Shown here: positions 36,983 through 46,907 of the stretch, one piece after another
Position numbering within the stretch: the stretch's first letter is position 1
Layout: each line of letters opens with the position of its first letter
DNA from: Enterobacteriaceae bacterium RIT693
Lineage (GTDB): Bacteria; Pseudomonadota; Gammaproteobacteria; Enterobacterales; Enterobacteriaceae
NCBI GenBank assembly: GCA_009668225.1
Contig: WJYK01000002.1
Coordinates: forward strand, 248,001 to 312,000
Length of the DNA: 64,000 nt
Direction: 5' to 3'
Notes under the pieces: generated by a model
Told to the model about the DNA's origin: nothing
Seen by the model: only the letters and a program-made list of their open reading frames with translations
Database searches by the model: none
Made by a program: the position numbers and the translations under genes

Positions 36983-37643
36983 GCAATTCTTTCCGCATTT
37001 AAAACTCGACAAACTGTGGGCCGCAACCGGCGAAACGCTGTATATGACGGCCTGGTCCGGGCTGGCAACATTGGTGTTGGGTATCGCGCTTGGCGTGCTG
37101 TTGTTCCTGACTTCTCGCGGCCAGCTGTTACAGAACCGCCTGGTGTATTCGGTTGCCACGGTGCTGGTGAACGTCTTCCGCTCGATCCCTTTTATTATCC
37201 TCATCGTGCTGCTGATCCCGTTTACCAAAACGCTGGTCGGCACCATTCTGGGCACCAATGCGGCACTGCCGGCGCTGATTGTGGGCGCAGCGCCCTTCTA
37301 TGCCCGACTGGTGGAGATTGCCCTGCGCGAGGTAGATAAAGGCGTGATTGAGGCCACGCGTTCAATGGGGGCAAAGATCCATACCCTGATCTTCCGCGTG
37401 CTGCTGCCCGAGTCTTCTCCGGCGCTGGTTTCCGGCATTACGGTGACGCTCATTGCGTTGGTCAGCTACAGCGCGATGGCGGGCGTTATCGGCGCCGGTG
37501 GCCTCGGCAACCTCGCCTATCTGGAAGGTTTCCAGCGTAACCATAACGACGTCACTTTAGTGGCGACCGCCATGATACTGGCGATCGTTTTTATTATTCA
37601 GTTTATCGGCGACCGTATTACCCACCTGCTGGATAAGCGTTAA
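36975..37643 (+). CDS. metI: MetI-like ABC importer permease
   Basis: 222 residues with about five membrane helices and the binding-protein-dependent permease EAA loop (EVDKGVIEATRSMGAKIHTL, the coupling helix to the ATPase). It matches the MetI family in length and order. It overlaps the ATPase gene by 8 bp. A hairpin lies between it and the downstream binding-protein gene. Confidence 0.9.
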   Translation: MIEQFFPHLKLDKLWAATGETLYMTAWSGLATLVLGIALGVLLFLTSRGQLLQNRLVYSVATVLVNVFRSIPFIILIVLLIPFTKTLVGTILGTNAALPALIVGAAPFYARLVEIALREVDKGVIEATRSMGAKIHTLIFRVLLPESSPALVSGITVTLIALVSYSAMAGVIGAGGLGNLAYLEGFQRNHNDVTLVATAMILAIVFIIQFIGDRITHLLDKR

Positions 37644-37662
37644 CGGACGCCTCATCTTTCGG

Positions 37663-37685
37663 CAGACAGGTGCGCTACCTGCCTG
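37663..37685 (+). promoter_or_regulatory. Intercistronic hairpin between permease and binding-protein genes
   Basis: CAGACAGGT and ACCTGCCTG form a 9-bp stem with one mismatch and a 5-nt loop, and no T-tract follows. Such hairpins before periplasmic binding-protein genes often protect the downstream mRNA and raise its level relative to the membrane subunits. Confidence 0.45.
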
Positions 37686-37738
37686 TCGGAGTGACACGGC
37701 AATGTTTTATTAATCACTCATCACTACTGGACGGGATA

Positions 37739-38554
37739 ATGAAAAAACAATTCATGATGTTGGCACTGGCTTCTTTAACCGCCTTGAGCCTGAATGCCAA
37801 CGCGGCAGAAAAGCTGATTGTTGGCGCATCTAACGTACCGCATGCGGAAATTCTGGAGCAGGCAAAACCTATTCTGGCGAAAGAAGGTATCGACCTGGAG
37901 ATTAAAACTTTCCAGGACTATATCCTGCCTAACACCGCGCTGGCCGAGCGTGAAATTGACGCCAACTATTTCCAGCACCAGCCGTACCTGGACTCCGTGT
38001 TGCAGGATCATAAAGGTGATAAAAACTATGACTTCGTCAGCGCCGGTGCTATTCACGTTGAGCCGATCGGCATCTATTCAAAAAAATATAAAAGCCTGAA
38101 AGAGTTGCCGCAAAACGGCAAAGTCATTATGCGCGACTCCGTTGCCGAAGAAGGCCGCATTCTGGCTATTTTCCAGCGCGAAGGCGTCATCACCCTGAAA
38201 CCGGGCATCAAGCCGGTGAATGCGCGGATTACCGATATCGCCACTAACCCAAAACACCTGCAATTCAAGGCCGATATTGAAGCCGCCCTGCTGCCACAGA
38301 TGTACGCCAATGACGAAGGTGATGCGGTTGTCATCAACGCGAACTATGCGCTTGATGCGGGCCTTAACCCAATCAAAGACCCGATTGCGGTGGAAAGTGC
38401 CGAAGGTAACCCGTATGCCAACATCATCACCGTGCACAGCGCCGACGTGAAGAAGCATGACATCGTTGAGCTGGTGAAAGTCCTGCACTCTAAAACGATC
38501 CAGGACTGGATCAACGAGAAGTATCACGGTGCCGTTGTGCCGGTTAACCAGTAA
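37739..38554 (+). CDS. MetQ/NlpA-family substrate-binding protein, soluble periplasmic form
   Basis: 271 residues of the NlpA family, with typical blocks NVPHAEILEQAKPILAKEGI, FQDYILPNTALAEREIDANY (each shown in part) and AGAIHVEPIGIYS. It feeds the preceding ATPase/permease pair. The signal peptide (MKKQFMMLALASLTALSLNA, cleavage after NANA) has no lipobox Cys, so unlike E. coli MetQ it should be free in the periplasm rather than lipid-anchored. The ATG at 37739 follows GGACGGG; an in-frame ATG at 37670 lies before the signal peptide and is rejected. Confidence 0.9.
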   Translation: MKKQFMMLALASLTALSLNANAAEKLIVGASNVPHAEILEQAKPILAKEGIDLEIKTFQDYILPNTALAEREIDANYFQHQPYLDSVLQDHKGDKNYDFVSAGAIHVEPIGIYSKKYKSLKELPQNGKVIMRDSVAEEGRILAIFQREGVITLKPGIKPVNARITDIATNPKHLQFKADIEAALLPQMYANDEGDAVVINANYALDAGLNPIKDPIAVESAEGNPYANIITVHSADVKKHDIVELVKVLHSKTIQDWINEKYHGAVVPVNQ

Positions 38555-38567
38555 TCCTGTAATAGAG

Positions 38568-38597
38568 AAGAGGGGCGCAATGCGCCTCTTCTTCTTA
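38568..38597 (+). terminator. Rho-independent terminator of the metNIQ-like operon
   Basis: AAGAGG..CGCA pairs with TGCGCCTCTT around a tiny loop (two bulged G), followed by the T-rich CTTCTTA. It starts 14 bases after the stop codon. Confidence 0.75.
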
Positions 38598-38962
38598 TCC
38601 GTGAGTCAACGCCGCATATTCATCCGGGCTGAGGTAAAGCTCGCGATATTTCTCGTCCACCTGCTGCCACATCCGCCGGGAAAAATAGAGCGCCGCCGGC
38701 AGTGGATGGTGGTGAACCATCACCGAATCTGCCTGCCCCTGCTCGTTAATATGCACCCACACCGCGCACTCCACCGCCATGCCGTCCACGCTTGCGCGGT
38801 TAGACTCCATAAAAAACCGCGCGTTCACGTAATCCCGGTAGGTAAAACGCTGGAAGTCATACAGCGGGATCGCCGCCCTGAGGATGTCGATAATCGCCGT
38901 TTTGCCCTGAATCGGCGCCTTCAGCACGACGCCGTGCAACGTCGCTTCTTCTGCCAGCAGCG
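38595..38962 (-). pseudogene. Nuclear-transport-factor-2/SnoaL-like protein, 5'-truncated
   Basis: The frame matches the NTF2-like fold found in small isomerases and polyketide cyclases: ALLAEEATLHGVVLKAPIQG, then FQRFTYRDYVNARFFMESN and a His-rich VMVHHHPLPAALYFSR. A TTG at 38939 would give 114 residues, but the frame continues upstream with family-like sequence (RALLAEEAT) to about 38962, where homology stops at the start of a truncated gene on the other strand. About 15-25 N-terminal residues and the promoter are missing. It probably makes no product. Confidence 0.65.
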
Positions 38963-39210
38963 CCCGCCACGGCGAGCCGCAAACCCCTCGTGAACTGGAG
39001 GGGCATTACGGAATTCGCTTCCGCTATGTGAATTCCGCCAGGCTGCAGGACTGGCCGTTGCTGGGGAATGACCTGAAGGAGCCCGGTCACTTACAGATGG
39101 TCTGGACTTCCGGCAAGCAGCTTTCATCGAAGATCCGCGTTTTTGTGGATTTTATCAGCGAATTTATTTATCAGCAGAGGCAAGATAGCGCTTCAGCAAA
39201 CAGCGAATAA
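38956..39210 (+). pseudogene. LysR-family regulator, C-terminal remnant
   Basis: An open frame without a start codon encodes pieces of a LysR effector domain: ARHGEPQTPRELEGH, normally at about residue 170-185, joined closely to LQDWPLLGNDLKEPGHLQMV and KIRVFVDFISEFIYQQ from the extreme C-terminus (TAA at 39208). About 100 residues that normally lie between these blocks are missing, as is the entire HTH. It lies back to back with the truncated NTF2-like gene, so it was probably that gene's divergent regulator. Confidence 0.7.
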
Positions 39211-39222
39211 ATAAGAGAACGA

Positions 39223-39798
39223 ATGGCAGATGTTGTGTTTCTGATTGGCCCCGACGGTGCGGGTAAAAGCACCGTGGGTAAATTACTGGCGAGCAGGCTT
39301 GGCTGCGCGGCAATCGATCTTGACGACGAATTCTGCGACCGGATCCTCAATATACGTGAATTTATCACGCTCAACGGCTATGAGCGCTATCTTGAGGAGA
39401 ATGCGAAGCTGCTGAAAACGCTGCTCGAAGAAGCCGATGCCTGTGCCGTTTTTATTCTCTCTTCGGGCTTTCTGGCAACCGATATTCGCCCGGACATCGT
39501 GGAGCAGAACAGAAAGCAAGTCCATCGTGCCGGTCTCTCAGTACTGTTGCTCCCTTCCCGTGACTATCACGAAGCGCTTAGCTGCATTGTCGAACGCCAG
39601 CTAAAACGGGGCTTTGGCCTGAAAAGAGAAAGCGAAGTAGAAAAATTCCGCCAGCGTTTTGAACAGTATCTGCCATTAGGCGATGTGCAGATATTTTCGA
39701 TGGCAGTACCGGACGCTATCGCCGATAGCATTGCCCGGCAGCTGGCGACGCTCAGGCCGGAGGATCCGTCTCCCGCCCACGGCAAAACTAGTCGATGA
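39223..39798 (+). CDS. Shikimate-kinase-like P-loop kinase
   Basis: 191 residues. The Walker A motif is GPDGAGKST near residue 9-17, followed by the shikimate-kinase-like DLDDEFCDR (residues 33-41). The rest is a nucleotide-kinase fold with a lid-like RGFGLKRES segment. It is longer than AroK/AroL (about 173) and lacks their full substrate signature, so I call it only a relative. It starts 12 bp after the LysR remnant and overlaps the convergent DUF2164 gene by 11 bp. Confidence 0.8.
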   Translation: MADVVFLIGPDGAGKSTVGKLLASRLGCAAIDLDDEFCDRILNIREFITLNGYERYLEENAKLLKTLLEEADACAVFILSSGFLATDIRPDIVEQNRKQVHRAGLSVLLLPSRDYHEALSCIVERQLKRGFGLKRESEVEKFRQRFEQYLPLGDVQIFSMAVPDAIADSIARQLATLRPEDPSPAHGKTSR

Positions 39799-40030
39799 CT
39801 TTCTCTAAATCGATCAGCTCTTCCAGCGTCAGCATATTGCCCTGTGTCACCGCCAGGGCATCGTCCAGCCCTTTATTGTAGAGGGCTGGCGCCATTCTTT
39901 TCACCAGCTCATCGAGGAAAAACTCGGATTCGAACTGGCCAATTTGCAGGTCGTGTTTGTCGGCCAGCCAGTCGGTGATGAAGTCGCTCAGCTTGCGGTA
40001 GTCCTCGGCGGGTAATTCAATCTTTTTCAT
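39788..40030 (-). CDS. DUF2164 family protein
   Basis: 80 residues, acidic and helical, with the family pattern QIGQFESEFFLDELVKRMAP followed by ALYNKGLDDA. Function unknown. Its ATG overlaps the TAA of the flavin reductase gene (TAATG), so the two are translationally coupled. Confidence 0.85.
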   Translation of the reverse strand: MKKIELPAEDYRKLSDFITDWLADKHDLQIGQFESEFFLDELVKRMAPALYNKGLDDALAVTQGNMLTLEELIDLEKVID

Positions 40031-40614
40031 TACGCCTCCACGTCCGGCACCACCAGCGACTCGCCGATGGCGTAGTACTGACCACCCGCAATGTAATGCA
40101 GGCTGCGCAATTCAGGGGCCGAAGTTTCAAACGACCAGTGGCCGTTCTGGAAAATGCGGTTGTCCGCCCATGCGCCGATAATCTCGCCGATAAACAGATC
40201 GTGGGCCTGATGGTTATGAGGTTCAGGAATGAGCTTGCAGACCATCCAGGCCGTGCAACCGGTCACCAGCGGCACGTTGTGCCCCGGGGCGCGGAACAGC
40301 TCAACGCCTGCCTGCTCGAGCTTGTCGGGCATATTTTTCAGGCTGTGGGTGCCAAGAAAATGAGTCATTTTGAGCTGGGCGGCGCAGGGCACCTGGATAA
40401 CAAAGGTGCCGCTCTCTTCGATAAGTGCGCGGGTGACGGTGATTTTATCCAGCACCACCATCAGTTTTGACGGGGTGAAATCCAGCGCACAGGCCCAGGC
40501 GGCGGTCATTACGTCGTCTACGCCATTGTGATGGGCAGACACCAGCACCGTTGGGCCGTGATTGATCAGGCGGTATGACTTTTCTAACGGAACTTCAATG
40601 ATATGTGGGTCCAT
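40030..40614 (-). CDS. Flavin reductase (DIM6/NTAB) family protein
   Basis: About 194 residues with the FMN-binding split-barrel pattern: GPTVLVSAHHNGVDDVMTAA (the SxxxxxxNxMTAxW-type FMN loop), SKLMVVLDK and SGTFVIQVP. It probably reduces or carries flavin for a partner oxygenase or acts alone. The ATG at 40614 has GGA at 8 bases; another at 40623 is possible. It lies 55 bp downstream of arnF on the same strand and may receive read-through from the arn operon. Confidence 0.83.
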   Translation of the reverse strand: MDPHIIEVPLEKSYRLINHGPTVLVSAHHNGVDDVMTAAWACALDFTPSKLMVVLDKITVTRALIEESGTFVIQVPCAAQLKMTHFLGTHSLKNMPDKLEQAGVELFRAPGHNVPLVTGCTAWMVCKLIPEPHNHQAHDLFIGEIIGAWADNRIFQNGHWSFETSAPELRSLHYIAGGQYYAIGESLVVPDVEA

Positions 40615-40669
40615 ACTTCGCATCCAGTTTTCATCAGGTTGCCGTCAGTTTGCCTGAACAATTAGCGCA

Positions 40670-41065
40670 TTACTTTTCCTTTTTGTGGCTTCGCTTGTGT
40701 GGCAGGCAAATCAGCACCAGGCCGACAAAAATCGCCGCCACGCCGATAAGCTTTTCCGGGCTAAACGCTTCGTTGAGCCACGGCAGATTAATGGCTGCAA
40801 ACCACACCAGCACGTAGCTCAGGCTTAAAAGCGGATAAGCCTTGCTGAGCGGAATACGCTTCAGCGCCATATACCAGCAGCCCATGGAGAACGCATAGGC
40901 GGCCAGGCCGCAAATCAGCGCCAGCAGGCCGTAGCCGCCAAACAGAACCGCCTTAGCAAACTCGAGGCTAATCGTTGCCGGGGGGAACTGAATCATCGCC
41001 CATTTCATGCTGAGCTGCGCCCCGCTCACCAGCAATACGCTCATTAACGCCCAGATATACCCCAT
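40670..41065 (-). CDS. arnF: ArnF, undecaprenyl-phosphate-aminoarabinose flippase subunit
   Basis: 131 residues, an EmrE-like four-helix membrane protein ([20 protein letters not shown] at the start). With ArnE it is thought to move undecaprenyl-phosphate-L-Ara4N to the periplasmic face. The true start is the ATG at 41065, which shares one base with the arnE stop (TGATG); the longer open frame upstream is arnE in another frame. Confidence 0.93.
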   Translation of the reverse strand: MGYIWALMSVLLVSGAQLSMKWAMIQFPPATISLEFAKAVLFGGYGLLALICGLAAYAFSMGCWYMALKRIPLSKAYPLLSLSYVLVWFAAINLPWLNEAFSPEKLIGVAAIFVGLVLICLPHKRSHKKEK

Positions 41066-41388
41066 CAGGCGTGCCCTCCCAGCGCGATGATGCCCAGGAT
41101 AATCAAAATCACCCCCAGCCAGTGGTGAGCGGAAATTCTCTCTTTCCAGATCCACCGCGCGGCAAGGGTGATAAAGATAAAGTTCAGGCTGAGCATCGGG
41201 TAAGCAATGCTCACTTCGACGTGCTGGAGCACCAGCAGCCAGACAAGCATCCCCAGCCCGAGCAGGAGCACGCTAAACCCCAGCCATAGCATCAGGTGGC
41301 GGCGCCCCGCCCCCTGCGCCGCCTGTTTCTGGCACAGCTGCCCGCCGCAGCTAAGCAGGCTGGCCAGAATTATCAGCGCAATATTCAT
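41065..41388 (-). CDS. arnE: ArnE, undecaprenyl-phosphate-aminoarabinose flippase subunit
   Basis: 107 residues, also of the small multidrug resistance/EmrE fold, with four membrane helices and [20 protein letters not shown]. It overlaps arnT by 4 bp upstream and arnF by 1 bp downstream, so the last three genes of the operon are translationally coupled. Confidence 0.93.
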   Translation of the reverse strand: MNIALIILASLLSCGGQLCQKQAAQGAGRRHLMLWLGFSVLLLGLGMLVWLLVLQHVEVSIAYPMLSLNFIFITLAARWIWKERISAHHWLGVILIILGIIALGGHA

Positions 41389-43046
41389 GGCTGAGCGTCG
41401 TACTCAAACAGAACAAAGCGTCCGCTGTTAGCGCGATGATCCGGCGTCGGTAGATTCAGGTCGTTAAGATCGCTGTTATTAGACACCAGCAACAGCAGCG
41501 ACACTTTGCCCTGTTTGCGGTGTTCCGCCAGCCAGGACTCGAACTGCTCAGAGCCGACGTAGCGATCTTTTACATCCGGATAGTCGAGACCGTAACGCAG
41601 TTCGCCCGCCTGACTATAGAGGTTGATATCGCTGCGTTTCATCTCCCAGGCAACCCCGGCGGCGATGCCTACGTTGTTGGTGAAGATGTAGCGGCTGTCT
41701 TCCAGCTGCGGACGCATTGCGTGAATAAACGCCTGCGGCTGCTTGGAGTTCTCCACCTTAGATGGGATCACCACACCGACCAGCAGCGCCAGACCCAGCG
41801 GGCACAGCGCCGCCCAGTACCAGCGTTTCGCCGTCTGGCTCAGGGTCAGAAGGCCAAACAGCCCCCAGACCGCAAACGCCAGGCACGCAAGAACGACTTT
41901 GAGGCTTTCATTGGCGGCATAAACCGGATGTCTTGCCAGCCCCCACGGCGCGAGGAAGAAGGCCACGGTAATCACACAGGCCGAACCGAACGCCAGGTTT
42001 ATCCAGCCGTTGACGCGCAAAACGGCAGACCCGCTTTTCGCCAGCTCAACCGCATGACGCGCCATCAGGATAGCCAGGGGCGCAAAGCACGGCAGAATAT
42101 AGGTGGGCAGCTTGCCCTTCGCGATGCTGAAGAACAGGAAAGGCATCACTATCCAGCCCAACAGGTAAAAAGCCCCACCCTGCTCAGCACGACCTTTCCA
42201 GCCGCTTTTCAGCGCGCCGGGCAACAGCGCCAGCCACGGCAGGCTGCCGGCAATCAGGAACGGAATGTAATACCAGAATGGGGCTTTGTGCTGCGCGTCT
42301 TTCTCGGCGAAGCGCTGAATATGCTCTACCCAGAAGAAATAGTGCCAGAAGTCAGGTTCCGCTTTAGCGATCGCTACGGCCCAGGGCAGCGTGATCAGCA
42401 CCGCGCTCAGCACCGCAATCGGCCCAAACAGCAGAACTTCTTTCCAGCGTTTCTGGGCAATCACCCACGGCAGGACGCCAATCACCGGCACCGCCAGCGC
42501 CAGGAACCCTTTGGTCATCACGCCCATGCCGCAGGCCAGGCCCAGCAGAACATAGCCGCCAATCCTGCCGCCGGTGGTTTTGGCCGTACTGGCTAACCAG
42601 AAGCTGCACATGGCCGCCGTCATCCACAACGTGATCATCGGGTCAAGAACGGAATAAGTCCCGATGCCGTAGACCAGCAGGCAGGTGAGGTAAATAACCC
42701 CTGCCAGCACCGCAACCGTTTTATCGCGCCATAGGCGGAACGCCAGCCAGGAAGTCAGCAGCGCGCTCAGGGTCACCGAGAAAACGGAGCCGAAACGCAC
42801 GGCAAAATTGTTATGCCCGAAGATAAACTGGCTGATGTTGTTGATCCAGTAACCTGCAACAGGCTTTTCGAAATAGCGCAGATCGAGGAAATGCGGAACG
42901 ATCCAGTTACCTGACAGCAGCATCTCACGACTGATTTCCGCATAACGCGTCTCATCCGGCTGCCACAGGTGACGAAACTCCAGCGGTACGAGGTAAAGTA
43001 AGGCAAAACAGACCACAAGGGCCATTCCATATTTTGCTGATTTCAT
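41385..43046 (-). CDS. arnT: ArnT, lipid A aminoarabinose transferase
   Basis: 553 residues, a GT-C glycosyltransferase with about 12-13 membrane helices. The first periplasmic loop carries the catalytic [16 protein letters not shown] region with Asp and Glu residues, and FEKPVAGYW follows. It transfers L-Ara4N from undecaprenyl phosphate to lipid A phosphates in the periplasm, which lowers the negative charge and gives polymyxin and cationic-peptide resistance. The C-terminal periplasmic domain is complete. It starts 4 bp after arnD. Confidence 0.96.
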   Translation of the reverse strand: MKSAKYGMALVVCFALLYLVPLEFRHLWQPDETRYAEISREMLLSGNWIVPHFLDLRYFEKPVAGYWINNISQFIFGHNNFAVRFGSVFSVTLSALLTSWLAFRLWRDKTVAVLAGVIYLTCLLVYGIGTYSVLDPMITLWMTAAMCSFWLASTAKTTGGRIGGYVLLGLACGMGVMTKGFLALAVPVIGVLPWVIAQKRWKEVLLFGPIAVLSAVLITLPWAVAIAKAEPDFWHYFFWVEHIQRFAEKDAQHKAPFWYYIPFLIAGSLPWLALLPGALKSGWKGRAEQGGAFYLLGWIVMPFLFFSIAKGKLPTYILPCFAPLAILMARHAVELAKSGSAVLRVNGWINLAFGSACVITVAFFLAPWGLARHPVYAANESLKVVLACLAFAVWGLFGLLTLSQTAKRWYWAALCPLGLALLVGVVIPSKVENSKQPQAFIHAMRPQLEDSRYIFTNNVGIAAGVAWEMKRSDINLYSQAGELRYGLDYPDVKDRYVGSEQFESWLAEHRKQGKVSLLLLVSNNSDLNDLNLPTPDHRANSGRFVLFEYDAQP

Positions 43047-43050
43047 CGGT

Positions 43051-43947
43051 TCACGACTCTATAAGTTGTTGGCAACCCAGCCAGCCTTCCCGGCCTGGAA
43101 TTGTCCCGCGCACAATTTTGCCTTTCGGCAGCGTGGATAAATCGTCCGGCAGAAGCTCGCTAAGCGGGCAGAACTGCACCCCCTCCACCGCGGCCATTGC
43201 CAGCAATTCACTAAAGGAATCTCGCATCACCATCCCTTCGACTTCCGCATGGATGGTGTAAACCGGTGTGCCGCTGTCCTGATGGATTTTATCCAGGATA
43301 AAGCGGTTAAAGTTTTCTTTACTGACCTCGGTACCAATGACTTCATCCCAGGTCGGCAACGTCACGGGGATTTGTACCGCCGCCTCCCTGCCATCAGACA
43401 GCATCGGGATAAACGGTGTCGTACCACGACAGTCACTGTTGTAATGGAAAGGGAAAGCGGCTTTCGCTTTGACGACGCGCTGGTCAGCGCGCCAGCCAGC
43501 CACCGCTGAGCAACTTACCGGCTGGCCAACGATTTTCTGCAGCGCATCCAGTCCAAGGCGGATCTGGTGTTCGAGCTTGTCCTGTTCCCAAACGCCGGCC
43601 CAGGCCTGCCAGGCGTGATGATCCCAGGCGTGGAGGCCCACCTCATGGTGATCCGCCGCCGCCGCGATAACCCCGGCATTGCCGGTGCCAATCACGCGCC
43701 CTGGCCATGCCGTGCCCGCCAGAAGAATGTCCCAGCCATACAGCGATGCTGCGTTAGAGCGCAGCATCTTCCACAGGAATTTGGGCTTGATCAGGCGCCA
43801 CAAGTGACGCCCCATGTTGTCTGGCCCAACGCTGAAGAAAAAGGTTGCCTGAGTCGAGTGTAAACTTAGCGTCTCCAGAAGGTTTGGCACCCCTTCACGG
43901 GTGCCTCGCCAGGTGTCGACATCAATACGCAGGCCGACTTTTCTCAT
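43051..43947 (-). CDS. arnD: ArnD, undecaprenyl-phosphate-formyl-Ara4N deformylase
   Basis: 298 residues, a polysaccharide-deacetylase-fold enzyme. The NodB-type signature is visible: RIDVDT near the N-terminus, and [15 protein letters not shown] with the metal-binding His residues. It removes the formyl group added by ArnA after the sugar is attached to undecaprenyl phosphate, on the cytoplasmic membrane. It overlaps the arnA stop by 4 bp. Confidence 0.95.
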   Translation of the reverse strand: MRKVGLRIDVDTWRGTREGVPNLLETLSLHSTQATFFFSVGPDNMGRHLWRLIKPKFLWKMLRSNAASLYGWDILLAGTAWPGRVIGTGNAGVIAAAADHHEVGLHAWDHHAWQAWAGVWEQDKLEHQIRLGLDALQKIVGQPVSCSAVAGWRADQRVVKAKAAFPFHYNSDCRGTTPFIPMLSDGREAAVQIPVTLPTWDEVIGTEVSKENFNRFILDKIHQDSGTPVYTIHAEVEGMVMRDSFSELLAMAAVEGVQFCPLSELLPDDLSTLPKGKIVRGTIPGREGWLGCQQLIES

Positions 43948-45926
43948 GAAGCAGGATCCGTCAGCTCTACGGTTTTCAGGAAGAAGTCCAGCGTTTCATC
44001 GATGGTTTTCTCCATATGCACTTCAGGCGTCCAGTCCAGCAAACGCTGCGCGTTGCGGATGCTTGGTTTACGGTGCTCAACGTCCTGGTAGCCTTTGCCG
44101 TAGTACGCGCTGCTTTCCACTTCACGGAAGCCGGCAAACGGCGGGAACTGGCTGCGAAGCGGATGACGCTCGAAGCTTTCAAGCAGCATTTCTGCCAGCT
44201 GTTTGATGCTCGCTTCGTTGTCCGGGTTACCGATGTTGATGATCTGCCCATCGCAGTTATTGTTTTTGTTTTCAATAATGCGGAACAGCGCTTCGATACC
44301 GTCACCGATGTCGGTGAAGCAACGTTTCTGCTTGCCGCCGTCGATAAGCTTGATCGGCGAACCTTCCACAAGGTTGAGGATCAGCTGGGTGATCGCACGG
44401 GAGCTGCCGATACGCGCGGCGTTCAGGTTGTCCAGACGCGGGCCCATCCAGTTAAACGGACGGAACAGGGTAAAGCGCAGCCCTTCTTTTTCGCCGTATG
44501 CCCAGATAACGCGGTCAAGCAGCTGCTTGGACACGGAGTAGATCCAACGCTGTTTGTTGATTGGTCCAACGATCAGCGGGGAGTTATCTTCGTCAAACGA
44601 GGCGTCGGTACACATGCCGTACACTTCGGAGGTAGACGGGAAGATAATGCGTTTTTTGTACTTCACGCAGTCGCGGATGATCTTCAGGTTCTCTTCGAAG
44701 TCGAGCTCGAACACGCGCAGCGGGTTACGGGTGTATTCGATTGGCGTCGCGATTGCCACCAGCGGCAGAACAACATCACACTTCTTAATGTGGTATTCGA
44801 TCCACTCGGAGTGAATGCTGATGTCGCCTTCCACAAAGTGGAAACGCTCGTTACCGATGAAGCGAGTGATAGCATCGGAACCGATGTCCAGGCCGAAAAT
44901 CTCGAAGTTATCATCACGCAGCAGGCGTTCAGTCAGGTGGTTACCGATAAAGCCGTTCACGCCAAGGATCAACACGCGGGTGCGGCGTTTAATCGCGGAT
45001 ACTGGCTTGCTGCTCAGAATTGCGCCACTCACCAGGCCCAGGGACTGTGCAAGCTGGGAGCCCTGCATGTACACGCCGTTTTCAGCCTGGCCGGTGACCA
45101 CTTCCAGCGCACCGGTGCCGCAGGCAATGACCAGCGGGTTCACGGAGATGACGGTACCTGCTTTCGCGCCGTTGTTGTTTTCCAGGACGCGACTTTTCCA
45201 GATAATAAATTTGCCGCCACCAACATAGCTGAAAGCGCCCGGCCACGGTTCCGTTACCGCACGCACCAGGTTATTGGCTTCAGCTGCGGAACCTTCCCAG
45301 CTAATCGCGCCGTCTTTTGGTGAACGGCCGCCAAAATAGGTGGCTTTGCTTTCGTCCTGCGCGGTCTGCGGGAAGTGCCCGGTTTTAATCACCGGCAGGC
45401 TTTTCGCCAGCAGGGATTTAGCGGTCTCACACAGTTTGTGATGCAGGGTCAGCGCGGTATCTTCTGCAGCAATCGCCACGCGTTCCTGAGCCACGATGTC
45501 GCCCGCGTCTGCGCGTTTCACCATGCGATGCAGGGTAACGCCGGTTTCGGTTTCACCTTTAACCAGCACCCAGTTCAGCGGCGCGCGACCGCGGAATTTA
45601 GGCAGCAGTGAACCGTGCAGGTTAAATGCCCCAACGGAAGCGCAGTCTAAAATCTCTTCGCTCAGCAGGTTGCGGTAGTAGAAGGAGAAAATGACGTCAG
45701 GCTGAGCATCTTTAATGCGGTCAACCCACAGCGGGTGGTTCACATCTTCAGGAGCAAAAACTGGAATCCCGAATTCTGCCGCCGTGCGGGCCACAGAGCC
45801 GAAGAAGTTATTCTCAGCGGCGTTATCCGGGTGAGTATAAATTGCTGCAATGTCATAGCCTGCTTCAACCAGGGCACGAACACCCACACAGCCCATATCG
45901 TGATAGGCGAAAACAACTGCTTTCAT
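43944..45926 (-). CDS. arnA: ArnA, bifunctional UDP-Ara4N formyltransferase / UDP-glucuronate decarboxylase
   Basis: 660 residues, the same length as in E. coli. The N-terminal formyltransferase domain (1-about 304) has the catalytic Asn102, His104 ([13 protein letters not shown]) and Asp140. The C-terminal dehydrogenase/decarboxylase domain (about 315-660) has the NAD motif [10 protein letters not shown] and the SDR YSVSK motif. It oxidatively decarboxylates UDP-glucuronate to the 4-keto pentose used by ArnB and formylates ArnB's product. It overlaps arnD by 4 bp and touches the arnC stop by 1 bp. Confidence 0.97.
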   Translation of the reverse strand: MKAVVFAYHDMGCVGVRALVEAGYDIAAIYTHPDNAAENNFFGSVARTAAEFGIPVFAPEDVNHPLWVDRIKDAQPDVIFSFYYRNLLSEEILDCASVGAFNLHGSLLPKFRGRAPLNWVLVKGETETGVTLHRMVKRADAGDIVAQERVAIAAEDTALTLHHKLCETAKSLLAKSLPVIKTGHFPQTAQDESKATYFGGRSPKDGAISWEGSAAEANNLVRAVTEPWPGAFSYVGGGKFIIWKSRVLENNNGAKAGTVISVNPLVIACGTGALEVVTGQAENGVYMQGSQLAQSLGLVSGAILSSKPVSAIKRRTRVLILGVNGFIGNHLTERLLRDDNFEIFGLDIGSDAITRFIGNERFHFVEGDISIHSEWIEYHIKKCDVVLPLVAIATPIEYTRNPLRVFELDFEENLKIIRDCVKYKKRIIFPSTSEVYGMCTDASFDEDNSPLIVGPINKQRWIYSVSKQLLDRVIWAYGEKEGLRFTLFRPFNWMGPRLDNLNAARIGSSRAITQLILNLVEGSPIKLIDGGKQKRCFTDIGDGIEALFRIIENKNNNCDGQIINIGNPDNEASIKQLAEMLLESFERHPLRSQFPPFAGFREVESSAYYGKGYQDVEHRKPSIRNAQRLLDWTPEVHMEKTIDETLDFFLKTVELTDPAS

Positions 45927-46906
45927 TATTGATTTTCCTCTGAAGATAAAGCGGTTTCACTGCTAACTACGCGTTGAATAAAGTAACGAGGGCGAGCACG
46001 CACGTCGTTGTAGATACGGCCAATGTACTCACCCAGCAGCCCCATCCCGATAAACTGGGCACCGATAAAGGTGAACAGTACGGCGAAGAGCATAAACACC
46101 CCGTCTGCCGCCCACTGCGGGCCAAGAGCAAGACGTAACACCACCAGCAGTACCGCAAGAGCAAAGCCGGAGAGCGCGATAATGCTGCCGACAACGCTGA
46201 GCAAACGTAGCGGCGTGGTGGTCAGGCAGGTGATCAGGTCATACATCAGGTTGATGAGGCGCATAAAGCTGTACTTCGAGTCACCGAACTGACGCTCATC
46301 ATGGTGCACCGGGATCTCGATGGCGCGACGTGCAAAGGTGTTTGCCAGAATCGGGATAAAGGTGCTGCGTTCGTGGCAGTGCAGCATCGCGTCGATGATG
46401 TGGCGACGGTAGGCGCGCAGCATACAGCCGTAGTCGCCCATCGCTTTGCCGGTAGTACGCTGGATCAGATGGTTGATCATTTTCGATGCACGTTTACGGA
46501 ACCAGCTGTCCTGACGGTTCTGACGCACAGTACCCACAACGTCATAGCCTTCATCGGCCTTCTCAACCAGGCGCGGGATCTCTTCCGGCGGGTTTTGCAG
46601 GTCGGCATCCAGCGTGACAATGAGGTCACCGGTGACGTGGCTAAAGCCTGCCATGATTGCCGAGTGCTGGCCATAATTGCGGTTCAGCAACACCGCGACG
46701 ATGTGGCTGTCCGGGGCTTCTGCTGCCTGAGTCAACATGGCGGCAGAGTCGTCGCTGCTGCCATCATCGACCAATAGAATTTCATAATCACGGTTGAGCT
46801 TTTGGCAAGCCTCCGAGGTACGACGCAGCAGTTCAGGCAGGCTGTCCTGTTCGTTGTAAACCGGGATCACAACGGAAACTTTTTTGATTGGAGCCGGGGT
46901 CATCAT
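45926..46906 (-). CDS. arnC: ArnC, undecaprenyl-phosphate formyl-Ara4N transferase
   Basis: 326 residues. A GT2 domain (about 8-230: [23 protein letters not shown], and the DxD-like LDADLQNP) is followed by two membrane helices (about 236-295). It attaches the formylated aminopentose to undecaprenyl phosphate at the cytoplasmic face. One base separates it from arnB. Confidence 0.95.
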   Translation of the reverse strand: MMTPAPIKKVSVVIPVYNEQDSLPELLRRTSEACQKLNRDYEILLVDDGSSDDSAAMLTQAAEAPDSHIVAVLLNRNYGQHSAIMAGFSHVTGDLIVTLDADLQNPPEEIPRLVEKADEGYDVVGTVRQNRQDSWFRKRASKMINHLIQRTTGKAMGDYGCMLRAYRRHIIDAMLHCHERSTFIPILANTFARRAIEIPVHHDERQFGDSKYSFMRLINLMYDLITCLTTTPLRLLSVVGSIIALSGFALAVLLVVLRLALGPQWAADGVFMLFAVLFTFIGAQFIGMGLLGEYIGRIYNDVRARPRYFIQRVVSSETALSSEENQ

Positions 46907-46907
46907 C

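Noticed and set aside
41520-42596. A 358-codon open frame on the + strand
   Set aside because: Antisense to arnT; composition rich in Arg, Gln and Pro as expected from a shadow frame.
44016-45323. A 435-codon open frame on the + strand
   Set aside because: It lies wholly antisense to arnA, which is intact and certain; the frame is a by-product of arnA codon bias.
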